Shown: positions 32,118-41,282 of the stretch, one piece after another
How positions within the stretch are numbered: position 1 is the stretch's first letter
Layout: each line of letters begins with the position of its first letter
NCBI RefSeq assembly: GCF_013337765.1
Contig: NZ_VBSB01000003.1
Location: forward strand, 372,001-436,000
Origin: Mycolicibacterium sphagni
GTDB taxonomy: Bacteria > Actinomycetota > Actinomycetes > Mycobacteriales > Mycobacteriaceae
Direction: 5' to 3'
DNA: 64,000 nt
Position numbers and translations under genes: made by a program
The notes under the pieces: generated by a model
Told to the model about the DNA's origin: nothing
Databases searched by the model: none
Seen by the model: only the letters and a program-made list of their open reading frames with translations

Positions 32118-33298
32118 CCGTCACTCGTGATGAAGCTGTCGAGCTGCTCGAGGCGATGGTACGCATCGATTCCGTCACGCCCTGGCTCATTCCGGGAGGA
32201 GCTGGCGAGGGCGAGGTTGCCCGCTTCATCCGGGACTGGCTGGCCGACCTGGGCCTGGAGGTGACACTGGACGAGGTCGAGCCCGGCCGGCCGAACGTGC
32301 TGGCCTGGCTGCGGGGCAGTGCGCCGGGGCCGACGATCTGCTTGTCCGCGCACAGCGACACGGTCGGGTACGCCGCGTGGCCGGATCGCGCCCTGAATCC
32401 CGTCATCGAAGGTGACCGGATGGTCGGACTCGGGGTGGCCGACGACAAGGGTGGTTGCGCGGCGGCCATGCTGGCCGTTCGCGAGATCATCCGTTCCGGT
32501 GAGCCGTTGGCCGGCAATGTGCTGGTCGCCCTGGTGATCGACGAGGAGGGCATCAGTATCGGCACCGAACACCTGGTGGCGCACCATGCCGACGAGATCG
32601 ACCTCGCGATCAACCTGGAACCCGACGGCTCGCACACCATTTTCGGCGAGCACCAGGGGTTCGGCTGGATCGACATCGTGGTGTTCGGCGAGCCCGCGCA
32701 CGGCTCGGCGCCTGACAAGGGCGTCGATGCGATCGTGCACATGGCTGAGGTGGTGACCCGCCTGCATCGGCTCGATGAGACCCGGTGGAAGCCGAATCCC
32801 GATCCGAAGAACGGTCGCACGGTGTTTCACACCGGCACCATCCGCGGCGGTACCGACTACGCCACTTATCCCAACGAGGCAGTGCTGGGCATCGAAATCG
32901 GCACCCAGCCGGGCGAGACGCTGGCCGACCGGGTGGCCGAGATCGAAGCGATTTTCGACGAGGTGAAGAAAACTGAGCCGCGGTTCCGTGGTGAGGTGCG
33001 GGTTCAGCTGGATCGCGACCCGTTCACCGGCGTGGGCAACGAGGCGCTGCTGAACGCCCTCGGTGAGGCGACCGAAGCCGTCAACGGGGTGCGCTCGCCG
33101 GTGACCGGTCTCAACGCGTGGACCGACGCCGCGCTCTTCCAGAGCGCAGGCATTCCGACCGTGCTGTTCGGCCCGGAAGGCGGCAACTACCACGCCGCCG
33201 ACGAGTGGGTCTCGATTCCCGACATGATCGCCACCGCCGAGATCCTGCGCCGCGCCGTTGTCACACTGCTCGGCGCCGCCGTGCCGACGGCGAAGTGA
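32114..33298 (+). CDS. M20-family metallopeptidase/amidohydrolase (ArgE/DapE type)
   Basis: 394-residue cytosolic zinc hydrolase, expected to split an N-acyl or peptide bond of an amino acid. Metal ligands are visible: His80 and Asp82 in SAHSDTV, Asp110 in GVADDKGG, and the catalytic/metal Glu pair 144-145 in VIDEEG. The dimerisation (lid) domain occupies about residues 180-290, and a late ligand is the His of GGNYHAADEWV. AAGGAG precedes ATG 32114. Its place straight after the importer suggests it acts on the imported compound. DapE-like desuccinylase or dipeptidase activity are both possible. Confidence 0.88.
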   Translation: MTVTRDEAVELLEAMVRIDSVTPWLIPGGAGEGEVARFIRDWLADLGLEVTLDEVEPGRPNVLAWLRGSAPGPTICLSAHSDTVGYAAWPDRALNPVIEGDRMVGLGVADDKGGCAAAMLAVREIIRSGEPLAGNVLVALVIDEEGISIGTEHLVAHHADEIDLAINLEPDGSHTIFGEHQGFGWIDIVVFGEPAHGSAPDKGVDAIVHMAEVVTRLHRLDETRWKPNPDPKNGRTVFHTGTIRGGTDYATYPNEAVLGIEIGTQPGETLADRVAEIEAIFDEVKKTEPRFRGEVRVQLDRDPFTGVGNEALLNALGEATEAVNGVRSPVTGLNAWTDAALFQSAGIPTVLFGPEGGNYHAADEWVSIPDMIATAEILRRAVVTLLGAAVPTAK

Positions 33299-33299
33299 C

Positions 33300-34709
33300 A
33301 TGGCCACCGATCACCCGAAAATGACTGGCACGAAAGAGAATCCGATGCCGTTCGCCGACGCCTTCGCCGCCCGCACGCCGGCGACCGCGGCATTCTACGA
33401 GCGGGCCAAACGGACGATTCCCGGCGGTGCGGGTTCGACGGCGCGGCTGCCACGCAACGGCTGGAAGCCCTATCCGATCTTCATGGCGGAGGGCACCGGG
33501 TCACGGCTGACCGATGTGGACGGCAACACCTACATCGACTACCTGCTGGGGCTGGGTCCGATGATCCTCGGGCACCGCCATCCCGTGGTGACCAACGCCG
33601 TCACTAAGGCGGTACGCGAGCTGGGCACCTGCTTTGGGCTGCCCTACGAACTGGAGATCGAGGCCGCTGAGAAGGTCGCCGCGGCGGTCCCAGGCATCGA
33701 ACAGGTGCGGTTCACCAACTCCGGTTCGGAGGCCGTCGGCACGGCGGTCCGGCTGGCCAGGGCCACCACGGGCCGGCGCATCGTGGTGCGCTTTGAGGGG
33801 CACTATCACGGCTGGCAGGACACGGTGTACTGGTCCAACCATGTCGACCCGGTGCTAGCCGGGCCGGCGGACCATCCGCGCCCGGTCGCCATGGGCCCCG
33901 GGGTGCCGGCTGAGTTGGAGGACACCCTTGTCGTGCTCACCTGGAACGACCCGGACAACTTTGTCGAGCTGATGAACCGCCGCGGCGACGAAATCGCTGC
34001 GGTGCTCACCGAGCCCGCGGTGTTCAACACCGGGTGCATCCTGCCCGAACCGGGGTATCTCGAGTTGTTGCGCAGTGAAACCCGCAAGCACGGGGCGTTG
34101 CTGATTTTCGACGAGGTGATCACCGGCTTCCGGTTCGCCCGCGGCGGTGCGCAGGAATGGTTCGGCGTGACACCGGATCTGACCACCCTGGCCAAGGGCT
34201 TGGGCGGCGGCTTCCCGGTGGCTGCGGTCGGGGGATCGACCGAGGCGATGCGTCTGGTGGCCGACGGGACCTACTCGCATTCGGGCACGTACAACGCCAA
34301 CGTGGTGCAATGCGCGGCGGTGGCGGCGACGATGGATGTGCTGTCGGAGCCGGGGCTCTACGAACGTCAACGTGCGCTGGGGCATCGGCTTGCTGCGGGC
34401 CTGGGTGAGCTGGCCAGCGAGCGCGGCCTCGATGCCTACTGTGAGGGGCTGGGCACGGTGTTCCAGCTGTGGTTCGCAGACGGGCCGATCCACAACTGGC
34501 GCGACGCGGTGGCCCGTGCCGACGAGGCGTTGTTCACCCGCTGGTATGAGGAGATGGTGGTACGTGGCGTGCTGTTCCACCCGCTGCAGTTCGAGAACCT
34601 GTTCGTCTCCCTGGTGCACGACGACCGCGACATCGACGAGACCCTACAGGCGGCCGCCGATGCGTTGACCGTCGTCGCCCGCACGCGGGCACCTGCGTCG
34701 CGATCGTGA
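33300..34709 (+). CDS. Class III PLP aminotransferase, glutamate-semialdehyde-aminomutase-like
   Basis: 469 residues from ATG 33300, which follows the previous stop by 1 bp; ATG 33345 (454 residues, next to GAAAGAG) is an alternative. Fold-type I enzyme. RFTNSGSEAVGTAVRLARATT binds PLP phosphate, LLIFDEVITGFRFARGG holds the ring-nitrogen Asp, and the PLP Lys is Lys299 in TLAKGLGGGFPVAA. This is the HemL-like subgroup, which also includes beta-amino-acid and sugar-linked aminotransferases. It is unlikely to be the haem enzyme itself, given its catabolic operon. The amino donor or acceptor is unknown. Confidence 0.85.
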   Translation: MATDHPKMTGTKENPMPFADAFAARTPATAAFYERAKRTIPGGAGSTARLPRNGWKPYPIFMAEGTGSRLTDVDGNTYIDYLLGLGPMILGHRHPVVTNAVTKAVRELGTCFGLPYELEIEAAEKVAAAVPGIEQVRFTNSGSEAVGTAVRLARATTGRRIVVRFEGHYHGWQDTVYWSNHVDPVLAGPADHPRPVAMGPGVPAELEDTLVVLTWNDPDNFVELMNRRGDEIAAVLTEPAVFNTGCILPEPGYLELLRSETRKHGALLIFDEVITGFRFARGGAQEWFGVTPDLTTLAKGLGGGFPVAAVGGSTEAMRLVADGTYSHSGTYNANVVQCAAVAATMDVLSEPGLYERQRALGHRLAAGLGELASERGLDAYCEGLGTVFQLWFADGPIHNWRDAVARADEALFTRWYEEMVVRGVLFHPLQFENLFVSLVHDDRDIDETLQAAADALTVVARTRAPASRS

Positions 34710-36145
34710 CCGAGGGGCCGGTGATCCTGGGTGTCGACCTCGGCACCTCGGGGATCAAGGTGGTCGCGGTGAGCGAGGATGGTTCCGTCGTCGCCGCGGC
34801 CCGGTGCGGGTACCCGACCAGCCGTCCGGAACCCGAAGCGGCCGAACAGGATCCGCGTGACTGGTGGCGGGCGTTGGAGACCGCCGGCGACGAGATCGCC
34901 CGCACGGTGTCGCCCGGGCGGTGGCGGGGGATCGGGCTCAGCGCGATGCTGCCCACCCTGGTCGAACTCGACGCCGCGGGTGCCCCTTTCGGGGCGGCGA
35001 TCACCTGGGAGGACGCTCGCGCCGAACAGCAGGCCACCGACCTTCGCGTGGAGTTCGGTGACGAGCAGCTGTACCGGATCACCGGCCAGCGTGTGGACGG
35101 CCGCTACCTGGCACCGATGCACGCCCGGCTGCAGAAGCTGGGCCGCGCCGGCACCACGACGGCGGGCGCCAAGGATGTGCTGTTTCATCAGCTGACGGGG
35201 CGGCTGCTGACCGACCCGAGCACAGCGGCTGGCAGCGCGGTCTTCGACATCGAGCGGGGAACCTGGAATGACGAACTTGCTGCAGCAGCGGGTATTTCGA
35301 GGCTGCCCGATGTCGCGCCCGCCGCCACCGCGCTTCCGCTGGCGCAGCCGTGGCGACAACGGTGGGGGCTGAGCGGTGACGTCCCGGTGGTGCTCGGTGC
35401 GGCCGATTCCGTGCTCGGTGCGCTCGGTGTCGGTGCGGTCGGCCACGGCGACGTCGGGGTGATCGCCGGTACCAGTGCGATCGTCCTCGGGATCTCCGAC
35501 CGGCCCACCCGCGATCCCGCGCAGCGCTACCTGGTCACCCCGTTGTCCGGGGCCGGCTGGGGGCTCGAAATGGACTTGCTGGCAATGGGTTCGGCCTTCG
35601 ATGCGGTGGCAGGCCTGTTCGGCCTGGATGGTCCGGCTGCGCTGCTGGAGGCGGCGGGCGCGGTCGCCGCCGAGGAAGCGCCGTTGTTCCTGCCGTACCT
35701 GACGCCGGGTGAGCAGGGTGCGCTGTGGGATCCCACTCTGACCGGGACGCTACAGGGCCTTCGACTGGGAATGGGCGTTGGCCACATCGGCCGGGCACTG
35801 TTGAGCGGGATCGTCGTCGAGTTGCGTCGGTGCATCGACGTGCTGGCGGTCACCACCGGTCGGTCCGGCCCGGTCCGTCTCGGCGGGGGCAGCGCGGTCA
35901 GCCCACTGATGTGGCAGGACATCGCCGACGCCACCGGGCGCGACGTGTGGGTGGACCCGACGGTCACCGATCATTCGGCGATCGGCGCTGCGCTGTTCGC
36001 GGCCGGCGCTCTGGGCAGCCCGATCGCCCGTGACGGTGTGTCCAGCGTCGTCGAGCCGCGGGCCGGGCGTTACGACTGGTGGACCGATTGCCTTGCCCGC
36101 CATGACGAGGCGCGGCTGCGGCAGTGTGGGCGGGACGGCCGATGA
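34706..36145 (+). CDS. FGGY-family carbohydrate kinase
   Basis: 479-residue cytosolic sugar kinase of the xylulokinase/gluconokinase group. The N-terminal ATPase fold has ILGVDLGTSGIKVVAVSEDG; substrate-side residues include AITWEDARAEQQ; the C-terminal domain has VIAGTSAIVLG and RLGGGSAVSPLMWQDIADATG with the adenosine motif. GTG 34706 overlaps the aminotransferase stop, and the stop overlaps nagB. The GQMHG motif of classical XylB is replaced by GLSAMLPTL, so xylulose is not an assured substrate. Likely to phosphorylate the sugar or polyol portion before NagB acts. Confidence 0.85.
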   Translation: MTEGPVILGVDLGTSGIKVVAVSEDGSVVAAARCGYPTSRPEPEAAEQDPRDWWRALETAGDEIARTVSPGRWRGIGLSAMLPTLVELDAAGAPFGAAITWEDARAEQQATDLRVEFGDEQLYRITGQRVDGRYLAPMHARLQKLGRAGTTTAGAKDVLFHQLTGRLLTDPSTAAGSAVFDIERGTWNDELAAAAGISRLPDVAPAATALPLAQPWRQRWGLSGDVPVVLGAADSVLGALGVGAVGHGDVGVIAGTSAIVLGISDRPTRDPAQRYLVTPLSGAGWGLEMDLLAMGSAFDAVAGLFGLDGPAALLEAAGAVAAEEAPLFLPYLTPGEQGALWDPTLTGTLQGLRLGMGVGHIGRALLSGIVVELRRCIDVLAVTTGRSGPVRLGGGSAVSPLMWQDIADATGRDVWVDPTVTDHSAIGAALFAAGALGSPIARDGVSSVVEPRAGRYDWWTDCLARHDEARLRQCGRDGR

Positions 36146-36867
36146 GAGTCACTGTCGTCGACGACGAGAAATTCGCCATCGCGGCCGCCGATGCCCTGAT
36201 GGCGCGGCTGCCGGCGGGCGCGCCGCGCCTTGGCGTCGCGACGGGTGGCACCCCGATGCGGCTCTACGCGGAGCTGGGCCGCCGCAGCCGCGGTGGGGAG
36301 ATCGACCTGTCCGACGCCACGCTCGTCGCCCTCGACGAATACGTCGGCCTGGACGTCGATGACCGGCACAGCTACGCGGCGTACGTGCGCGTGCGCATCG
36401 CCGATCCGCTGGGCGTCCCACCCGCCAATATCCTGGTGCCGCAGGGCAGCCGGGAAGATCCGGAGGCGGCCGCCGCCGAGTTCGAGGCCGTTGTCGCCGG
36501 GCTCGGTGTGGATGTCCAGATCGCGGGTATCGGCTCGAACGGCCATCTGGCGTTCAACGAGCCCGGCTCGCCGCTTGATTCGATGACCCGCGTCGTCGGA
36601 CTATCGGAGCAGACCCGCCGCGACAACGCCCGGTTCTTCGGCGGCCGGATCGAGGCCGTCCCGCGATACGCAATCACTCAGGGACTGGGGACCATCTGCC
36701 GTGCCCGGTCGGTCCTGCTGCTGGCCGCGGGCCCGGCGAAGGCCGACGCGTTGGCCGCCGCGTTGAGCGGGCCGGTCGCCGCCGACGTGCCGGCATCGGT
36801 GCTGCAGCGGCACCCCGATGTCACGGTGATCGCCGATCCCGCGGCATGGTGCAAGATGGCGTCATGA
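36142..36867 (+). CDS. nagB: Glucosamine-6-phosphate deaminase family protein
   Basis: 241 residues, the short Gram-positive type. It is expected to convert glucosamine-6-phosphate to fructose-6-phosphate and ammonia. Signature residues are Asp65 in ALDEYVGL, and the block GIGSNGHLAFNEPGS with His135 and Glu140. The N before GH (Asp in E. coli) is normal for the Bacillus-type enzymes. Later FFGGRIEAVPRYAITQGLGT also matches the family. ATG 36142 overlaps the kinase stop. No NagA deacetylase gene is present nearby, so the substrate must arrive without an acetyl group or be deacetylated elsewhere. Confidence 0.88.
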   Translation: MRVTVVDDEKFAIAAADALMARLPAGAPRLGVATGGTPMRLYAELGRRSRGGEIDLSDATLVALDEYVGLDVDDRHSYAAYVRVRIADPLGVPPANILVPQGSREDPEAAAAEFEAVVAGLGVDVQIAGIGSNGHLAFNEPGSPLDSMTRVVGLSEQTRRDNARFFGGRIEAVPRYAITQGLGTICRARSVLLLAAGPAKADALAAALSGPVAADVPASVLQRHPDVTVIADPAAWCKMAS

Positions 36868-38138
36868 GCGATCCCGACGTACTGGGCTTGTTCCCGCCCG
36901 GCTCTACCGTCGACGACGGCGTGCTCAGCGTCGGCGGCTGCCGGCTGGATGCGCTGGCCGCCGAGTTCGGCACCCCGGTGATGGTGGTCGCCGAGGACGC
37001 GGTGCGCCAGCGGGCCAGGGACTATGTGGCGGCCTTCCGCAGCCGCTGGGCCCGAACCGATGTGGCATTCGCGTCAAAGGCGTTCCCGTGCACCGCGATT
37101 CAACGTCTGGTCAGCGAGGAGGGGCTGCTGCTCGACGTCGCGGGCGGGGGAGAGATCATGACCGCGCTGGCCGCGGGCGCCGATCCGGCCCGGATGTTGT
37201 TGCACGGCAACGCCAAGACGGACGAGGAACTCGAATTGGCCGTCGCCAAGGGTGTCGGCCTGATCGTCGTCGACAATTTCGATGACATCGACCGGCTGGA
37301 GCGCATTGTCGAACCGGGGCAGCGGCAGGCCTGTCTGGTGCGGGTGGTGCCCGGCATCGAGGCCGATACTCATGCGGCCGTCGCGACCGGGCACGCCGGC
37401 TCGAAGTTCGGACTGCTGCCCGAGGACGCCAAGGTGGCGATCGAGAGGATCCGCCGCAGCAGGGTGCTGCGCTGCGACGGCGTGCACACCCACGTCGGCT
37501 CGCAGCTGCTCGATGCCGAGCAGCTGGCCGCCGCCGTGGCTCCCGTCGCCGAGCTGGGCAGCTTCGACGTATACGACTTCGGCGGCGGGCTCGGCGTCCG
37601 CTACACGTACGCCGATCGACCGCCGTCGGTGGACGTCTACGCGCAGACGATGATCGACAAGGCCCGCGGGCTGGTTCCCGCCGATGCCCGCATCATCGTC
37701 GAGCCCGGGCGGTCGATGACCGCCGCCGCGGCATGCACGGTCTACCGGGTCACCACCGTCAAGCGCGGGAAGGTCGTCCACGTCGCGGTCGACGGCGGGA
37801 TGGGGGACAACCTCGAGGTGTCGCTATACGGGCAACGATTCGAGGCCGCGCTCGTCGACCGGCTCGGCGGCGGCGAGACCGTCACGGTCGTCGGCCGGCA
37901 CTGCGAGTCCGGTGATCAGCTGATCGACGGTGTGCCCCTTGACAATCCGGTCGTCGGCGACCTGCTGGCCGTGCCGGTCACCGGGGCGTACTGCTACACG
38001 ATGTCCAACCAGTACAACGGCGCGCGCCGCATTCCGGTGGTGTTCGCCGCCAATGGCGACGCCCGGCTGGTGGTCCGCCGGGACACCTGGGCCGACCTGC
38101 TGGCCCGCGATGTGGAGCTACCGCTACGCGGGCACTGA
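36864..38138 (+). CDS. Diaminopimelate decarboxylase-like PLP enzyme (second LysA)
   Basis: 424 residues, fold-type III PLP decarboxylase. The PLP Lys is Lys72 in FASKAFPC. Other hallmarks are [38 protein letters not shown], the active-site Cys347 in GRHCESGD, and [13 protein letters not shown], all close to mycobacterial LysA. The expected reaction is meso-DAP to L-lysine and CO2, but a related D-amino-acid substrate cannot be excluded. The biosynthetic lysA is normally beside thrA/thrB, so this is likely a paralogue in a catabolic operon. Its 3' end overlaps the convergent P55 gene by 15 bp. Confidence 0.87.
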   Translation: MSDPDVLGLFPPGSTVDDGVLSVGGCRLDALAAEFGTPVMVVAEDAVRQRARDYVAAFRSRWARTDVAFASKAFPCTAIQRLVSEEGLLLDVAGGGEIMTALAAGADPARMLLHGNAKTDEELELAVAKGVGLIVVDNFDDIDRLERIVEPGQRQACLVRVVPGIEADTHAAVATGHAGSKFGLLPEDAKVAIERIRRSRVLRCDGVHTHVGSQLLDAEQLAAAVAPVAELGSFDVYDFGGGLGVRYTYADRPPSVDVYAQTMIDKARGLVPADARIIVEPGRSMTAAAACTVYRVTTVKRGKVVHVAVDGGMGDNLEVSLYGQRFEAALVDRLGGGETVTVVGRHCESGDQLIDGVPLDNPVVGDLLAVPVTGAYCYTMSNQYNGARRIPVVFAANGDARLVVRRDTWADLLARDVELPLRGH

Positions 38139-39686
38139 GGATTCGGCGGCCGGCTCCTCAGCGGCGTGCGTCTGCTTGCCGCCGATGAACAGGGCCAGCA
38201 CGGCACCGACCAGGCACACGATGACCGTGATGAAGAAGATCGAGCCGTACTGCATGGCGAACGCGGTGCGATAGCGCTCGGCCTCACCGGCGAGTTTGGC
38301 GGCCAGGCTGTTGCCGCCCGGGCTGGGCAGGGTGGCCAGGATCTGGTTGAACCGGTACAGGCCCCATGCGCTCAGTGCCGCGACACCGATCAGCATGCCG
38401 GTCATCCGGGCCACCACGACCAGCGACGACGCGATGCCGTGCTGGGCCGACGGCACCACGCGCAACGCGGCCGAGGTCAGCGGACCGATCACCAGCCCGA
38501 GCCCGAGACCGGCCAGCGCCAAATCGGTGTCGATCACCGGCAGCGACACGAAGCCCAGATCGTGGCGCGCGCTCGCCACATTGGTGCCCCAATGCGACAC
38601 CAGCCAATACGCACCCGCGGAGATCAGCATGCCTGCCGTGGCGACGATCCGGTCGCCGATCCGGGTGGCGATCCAGCCGCCGATCAGCGCGCCGATCGGC
38701 AGCGCGATCAGGAAGTGCAGCAGCAGGAACGCGGCCTGCGTCTGGTCCTTGGCCAGTACGCCCTGGCCGAACAACTCGACGTTGACCAGCGTGACCATCA
38801 GCGCCGCGCCCGCGCACAGCGAGGTGCCCAGCGCGGCCAGGAACGGCACGAACCGGACGCCGGCCGGTTCGATCAGCCGGGTGCGCGCGAATTTCTCCCA
38901 CACCCCGAAAGCGATCGCGGCGACGATCGCCCCGCCGACCAGGATCAGACCGTGCGGCGGAAGGAGCTGCTTTCCGTCGGGTGACGGGTTGTACAGACCG
39001 ATGACGGCCAGGCCCAGTGCGATCGCGAGCAGAATGCCGCCGACCAGGTCGACCTTCTCGGGGTTCGCGGAGCGATCGTGGCCGGGCAAGCTGAAATGGA
39101 TGGCGATCATCGCGATCAGGGTCAGCGGCACGTTGATCCAGAACACGTCCTGCCACTTGCCCAGAGCCAGCACCACCCCGATGCCGTACAGCGGGCCGAG
39201 CACGCTGCCCAGCTCCTGGGCGGCGCCGATGCCGCCGAGCACCGTGGCGCGGCTGCGGGCCGCCCACAGGTCGGCGGCCAGCGCCAGCGTGACGGGCAGC
39301 AGGGCGCCACTGGCGATGCCCTGGATGAGCCGCCCGATGATCAGCATGGTCAGGTCGGTGGACAGTGCCGTCACCACCGAGCCAACCGCGAAGGTGACCA
39401 GCGACAGCTGCAGCACGAGCTTGCGGCCGAACCGGTCGGACAGCCGGCCCAACAGCGGCATCGCCGCGATGTAGCCCAGCAGATACCAGGTGATGATCGG
39501 GGTGACCTGCTGGAGCTTGTTCACCGGGATGCCGACCGTCGACATGATGTCGACCATGATCGTGACGACGACATACGTGTCGAGCGCGCCAAGCAGGACC
39601 GCCAGGCTGCCTGCGCCGATCGCTATCCGGCGGCTGCGGCCGGAGGTCTGTGCCCGGTGGGCGGCGGTGTCGGGGGAGTCAGCCAT
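38124..39686 (-). CDS. MFS transporter P55 (Rv1410c-like)
   Basis: 520-residue major facilitator with about 14 helices. In mycobacteria P55 works with LprG to move triacylglycerides and lipoglycans outward and affects drug tolerance. Motif A is visible as [12 protein letters not shown] between helices 2 and 3, and motif C-like glycine patterns in [18 protein letters not shown] 39686 lies 11 bp after the lprG stop, so the two are co-transcribed. Its last 15 bp overlap the LysA-like gene on the other strand. Confidence 0.93.
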   Translation of the reverse strand: MADSPDTAAHRAQTSGRSRRIAIGAGSLAVLLGALDTYVVVTIMVDIMSTVGIPVNKLQQVTPIITWYLLGYIAAMPLLGRLSDRFGRKLVLQLSLVTFAVGSVVTALSTDLTMLIIGRLIQGIASGALLPVTLALAADLWAARSRATVLGGIGAAQELGSVLGPLYGIGVVLALGKWQDVFWINVPLTLIAMIAIHFSLPGHDRSANPEKVDLVGGILLAIALGLAVIGLYNPSPDGKQLLPPHGLILVGGAIVAAIAFGVWEKFARTRLIEPAGVRFVPFLAALGTSLCAGAALMVTLVNVELFGQGVLAKDQTQAAFLLLHFLIALPIGALIGGWIATRIGDRIVATAGMLISAGAYWLVSHWGTNVASARHDLGFVSLPVIDTDLALAGLGLGLVIGPLTSAALRVVPSAQHGIASSLVVVARMTGMLIGVAALSAWGLYRFNQILATLPSPGGNSLAAKLAGEAERYRTAFAMQYGSIFFITVIVCLVGAVLALFIGGKQTHAAEEPAAESSVPA

Positions 39687-39697
39687 GACTCAGGCCG

Positions 39698-40396
39698 TCA
39701 GACGGCGGGCTTGGTGACGGTGACCGGCTTGTCCCACTCCGACAGCGTGATCTGGATGCTGCCGCCGTTGCCGGTATCGGTCTTGGCCTGCACCAGCTGA
39801 TGCGGGTCGGCCTTCTGGACCCAGACCGTCGCGGGCAGCGGATTGGTCGCCTTGAGCGGAATCAGCTTGTTCATGGCGTCGGCGCTGACCTTGCCGGTGA
39901 TCCGCACGGTGTCCACGCCGTTGATGGTCTCGCTGGCCTCCGACTTGGCGTCGGTGATGTTGGCGAGCCAGTTGGCCAGGCCGTTGTCCGGGTTGAGGAC
40001 TACCGAGGGGTCGTAGACGTCCTTGGCGGGGCCCATGTCCAGCCAGTTGTTCGGGGTCAGCGCGGCGTACAGGGTGCCGTCCACAACCACGAGCTGGATG
40101 GCGACATCCGAGCCGCCCATCGAGATCGTGGAATTCCCGGATACCGCGACGGCCGGCACGTTGGTCAGGTCGCCGGTGAGCGTCTTGACCGGGAGGCCTT
40201 CGATCTTGCCTCCGACGGTGATGTCGAGGTGGGCACTCTTGAGGCCCTTGGTGACTGCGATGGACTGCTGCAGCAGTCCGGCGGCGTCCGGTAGCGGTTC
40301 GGAGGGCTTCGACGAGGAGGAGCAGCCAGCGACAAACAGGGCTGCTGTGGCGAAGAGGGCGACAAGGACGGCAAACATTCGGCGGCACGTCGGCAT
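39698..40396 (-). CDS. lprG: Lipoprotein LprG
   Basis: 232-residue lipoprotein that binds triacylated lipids and lipoglycans in a hydrophobic pocket and hands them to the envelope. Signal peptide with lipobox VAGC (Cys25), followed by a Ser-rich linker and the LppX/LprAFG domain (SAHLDITVGGKIEGLPVK, NTIS-type strands, DTVRITGKVSADAM). Forms the conserved lprG-P55 operon (Rv1411c-Rv1410c). Confidence 0.93.
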   Translation of the reverse strand: MPTCRRMFAVLVALFATAALFVAGCSSSSKPSEPLPDAAGLLQQSIAVTKGLKSAHLDITVGGKIEGLPVKTLTGDLTNVPAVAVSGNSTISMGGSDVAIQLVVVDGTLYAALTPNNWLDMGPAKDVYDPSVVLNPDNGLANWLANITDAKSEASETINGVDTVRITGKVSADAMNKLIPLKATNPLPATVWVQKADPHQLVQAKTDTGNGGSIQITLSEWDKPVTVTKPAV

Positions 40397-40514
40397 AGGT
40401 GCATCGTAGAGGGTCGGGCCGACGTAGCTTGCGCTACCAGGCGGGGCGGGGACTGCGTTATGCGTCGTGAGCTGCGATTTTAGTAGGGCTAAGCGAGTGT
40501 CGTCGGGGTCGGGC

Positions 40515-40520
40515 TAGATT
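40515..40520 (+). promoter_or_regulatory. -10 element, probable leaderless start of ribE
   Basis: TAGATT fits the mycobacterial TANNNT -10 consensus and ends 6 nt before the GTG start, so transcription should begin at the start codon. No ribosome site is visible upstream of the GTG, which agrees with a leaderless mRNA. No clear -35 is seen. Confidence 0.5.
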
Positions 40521-40526
40521 GGGCCC

Positions 40527-41126
40527 GTGTTCACCGGAATCGTCGAGGAGCTGGGCGAGGTGGTCGGCAAGGATGAACTGGCCGACTCCGCCCGATTCGT
40601 CATCCGCGGCCCTGTCGTCACCACCGACGCCCGCCACGGTGACTCGATCGCTGTCAACGGCGTGTGCCTGACTGTGGTCGACGTGCTGCCCGACGGGCAG
40701 TTCAGTGCCGACGTGATGGCCGAGACGCTCAACCGCTCCAGCCTGGCGGCCGTCGACGTCGGTAGCGCGGTGAACCTCGAGCGGGCCGCGGCGATCAACA
40801 GCCGGCTCGGCGGCCACATCGTCCAAGGTCACGTCGACGGCACCGGGCGCGTCGTATCTCGTTCGCCTTCTGAGCACTGGGAGGTCGTGCGGATCGCGCT
40901 GCCGCCCGAACTGTCGCGCTACGTGGTGGAGAAGGGATCAATTACCGTCGACGGCATTTCGCTGACGGTCTCCGGGCTGGGTGACGACTGGTTCGAGGTG
41001 TCGCTGATCCCGACGACGTTGTCGCTGACCACGCTGGGTCGCGCCCCGGTCGGGACACCGGTGAATCTTGAGGCCGATGTCATCGCCAAATACGTAGAAC
41101 GGTTGCTGGCCGATCGCGAGCGGTGA
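40527..41126 (+). CDS. ribE: Riboflavin synthase alpha chain
   Basis: Dismutates two 6,7-dimethyl-8-ribityllumazine molecules to riboflavin; called ribC in M. tuberculosis (Rv1412). 199 residues with two similar lumazine-binding barrels. The first opens with MFTGIVEELGEV and contains GVCLTVVDV, the second has GHIVQGHVDGTGRV and SITVDGISLTVS. The GTG start with an immediately preceding -10 suggests leaderless expression. The other riboflavin genes lie at 24514 and 46589-48336, so the set is split by accessory genes. Confidence 0.95.
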   Translation: MFTGIVEELGEVVGKDELADSARFVIRGPVVTTDARHGDSIAVNGVCLTVVDVLPDGQFSADVMAETLNRSSLAAVDVGSAVNLERAAAINSRLGGHIVQGHVDGTGRVVSRSPSEHWEVVRIALPPELSRYVVEKGSITVDGISLTVSGLGDDWFEVSLIPTTLSLTTLGRAPVGTPVNLEADVIAKYVERLLADRER

Positions 41127-41282
41127 CACGCGCGTAAGACTAATCAATTGATCAGCACGAGCGTTTGCTGTTTGGACTACCACCCCGAACGATCTGCGCC
41201 ATCCGCGCGGTGCGGGAACGGCAATACCAGTCCTGAATGGCCAGTTCAGCGATCTGTATTTGTTTTTCGTTCTTAATTATCC

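Noticed and set aside
36142..36867. Loss of an active-site Asp in NagB (Asn before GH)
   Set aside because: Short Gram-positive NagB enzymes naturally carry NGH at this place, so it is not a defect.
40397..40526. FMN riboswitch upstream of ribE
   Set aside because: The conserved FMN aptamer blocks are absent and the gene appears leaderless.
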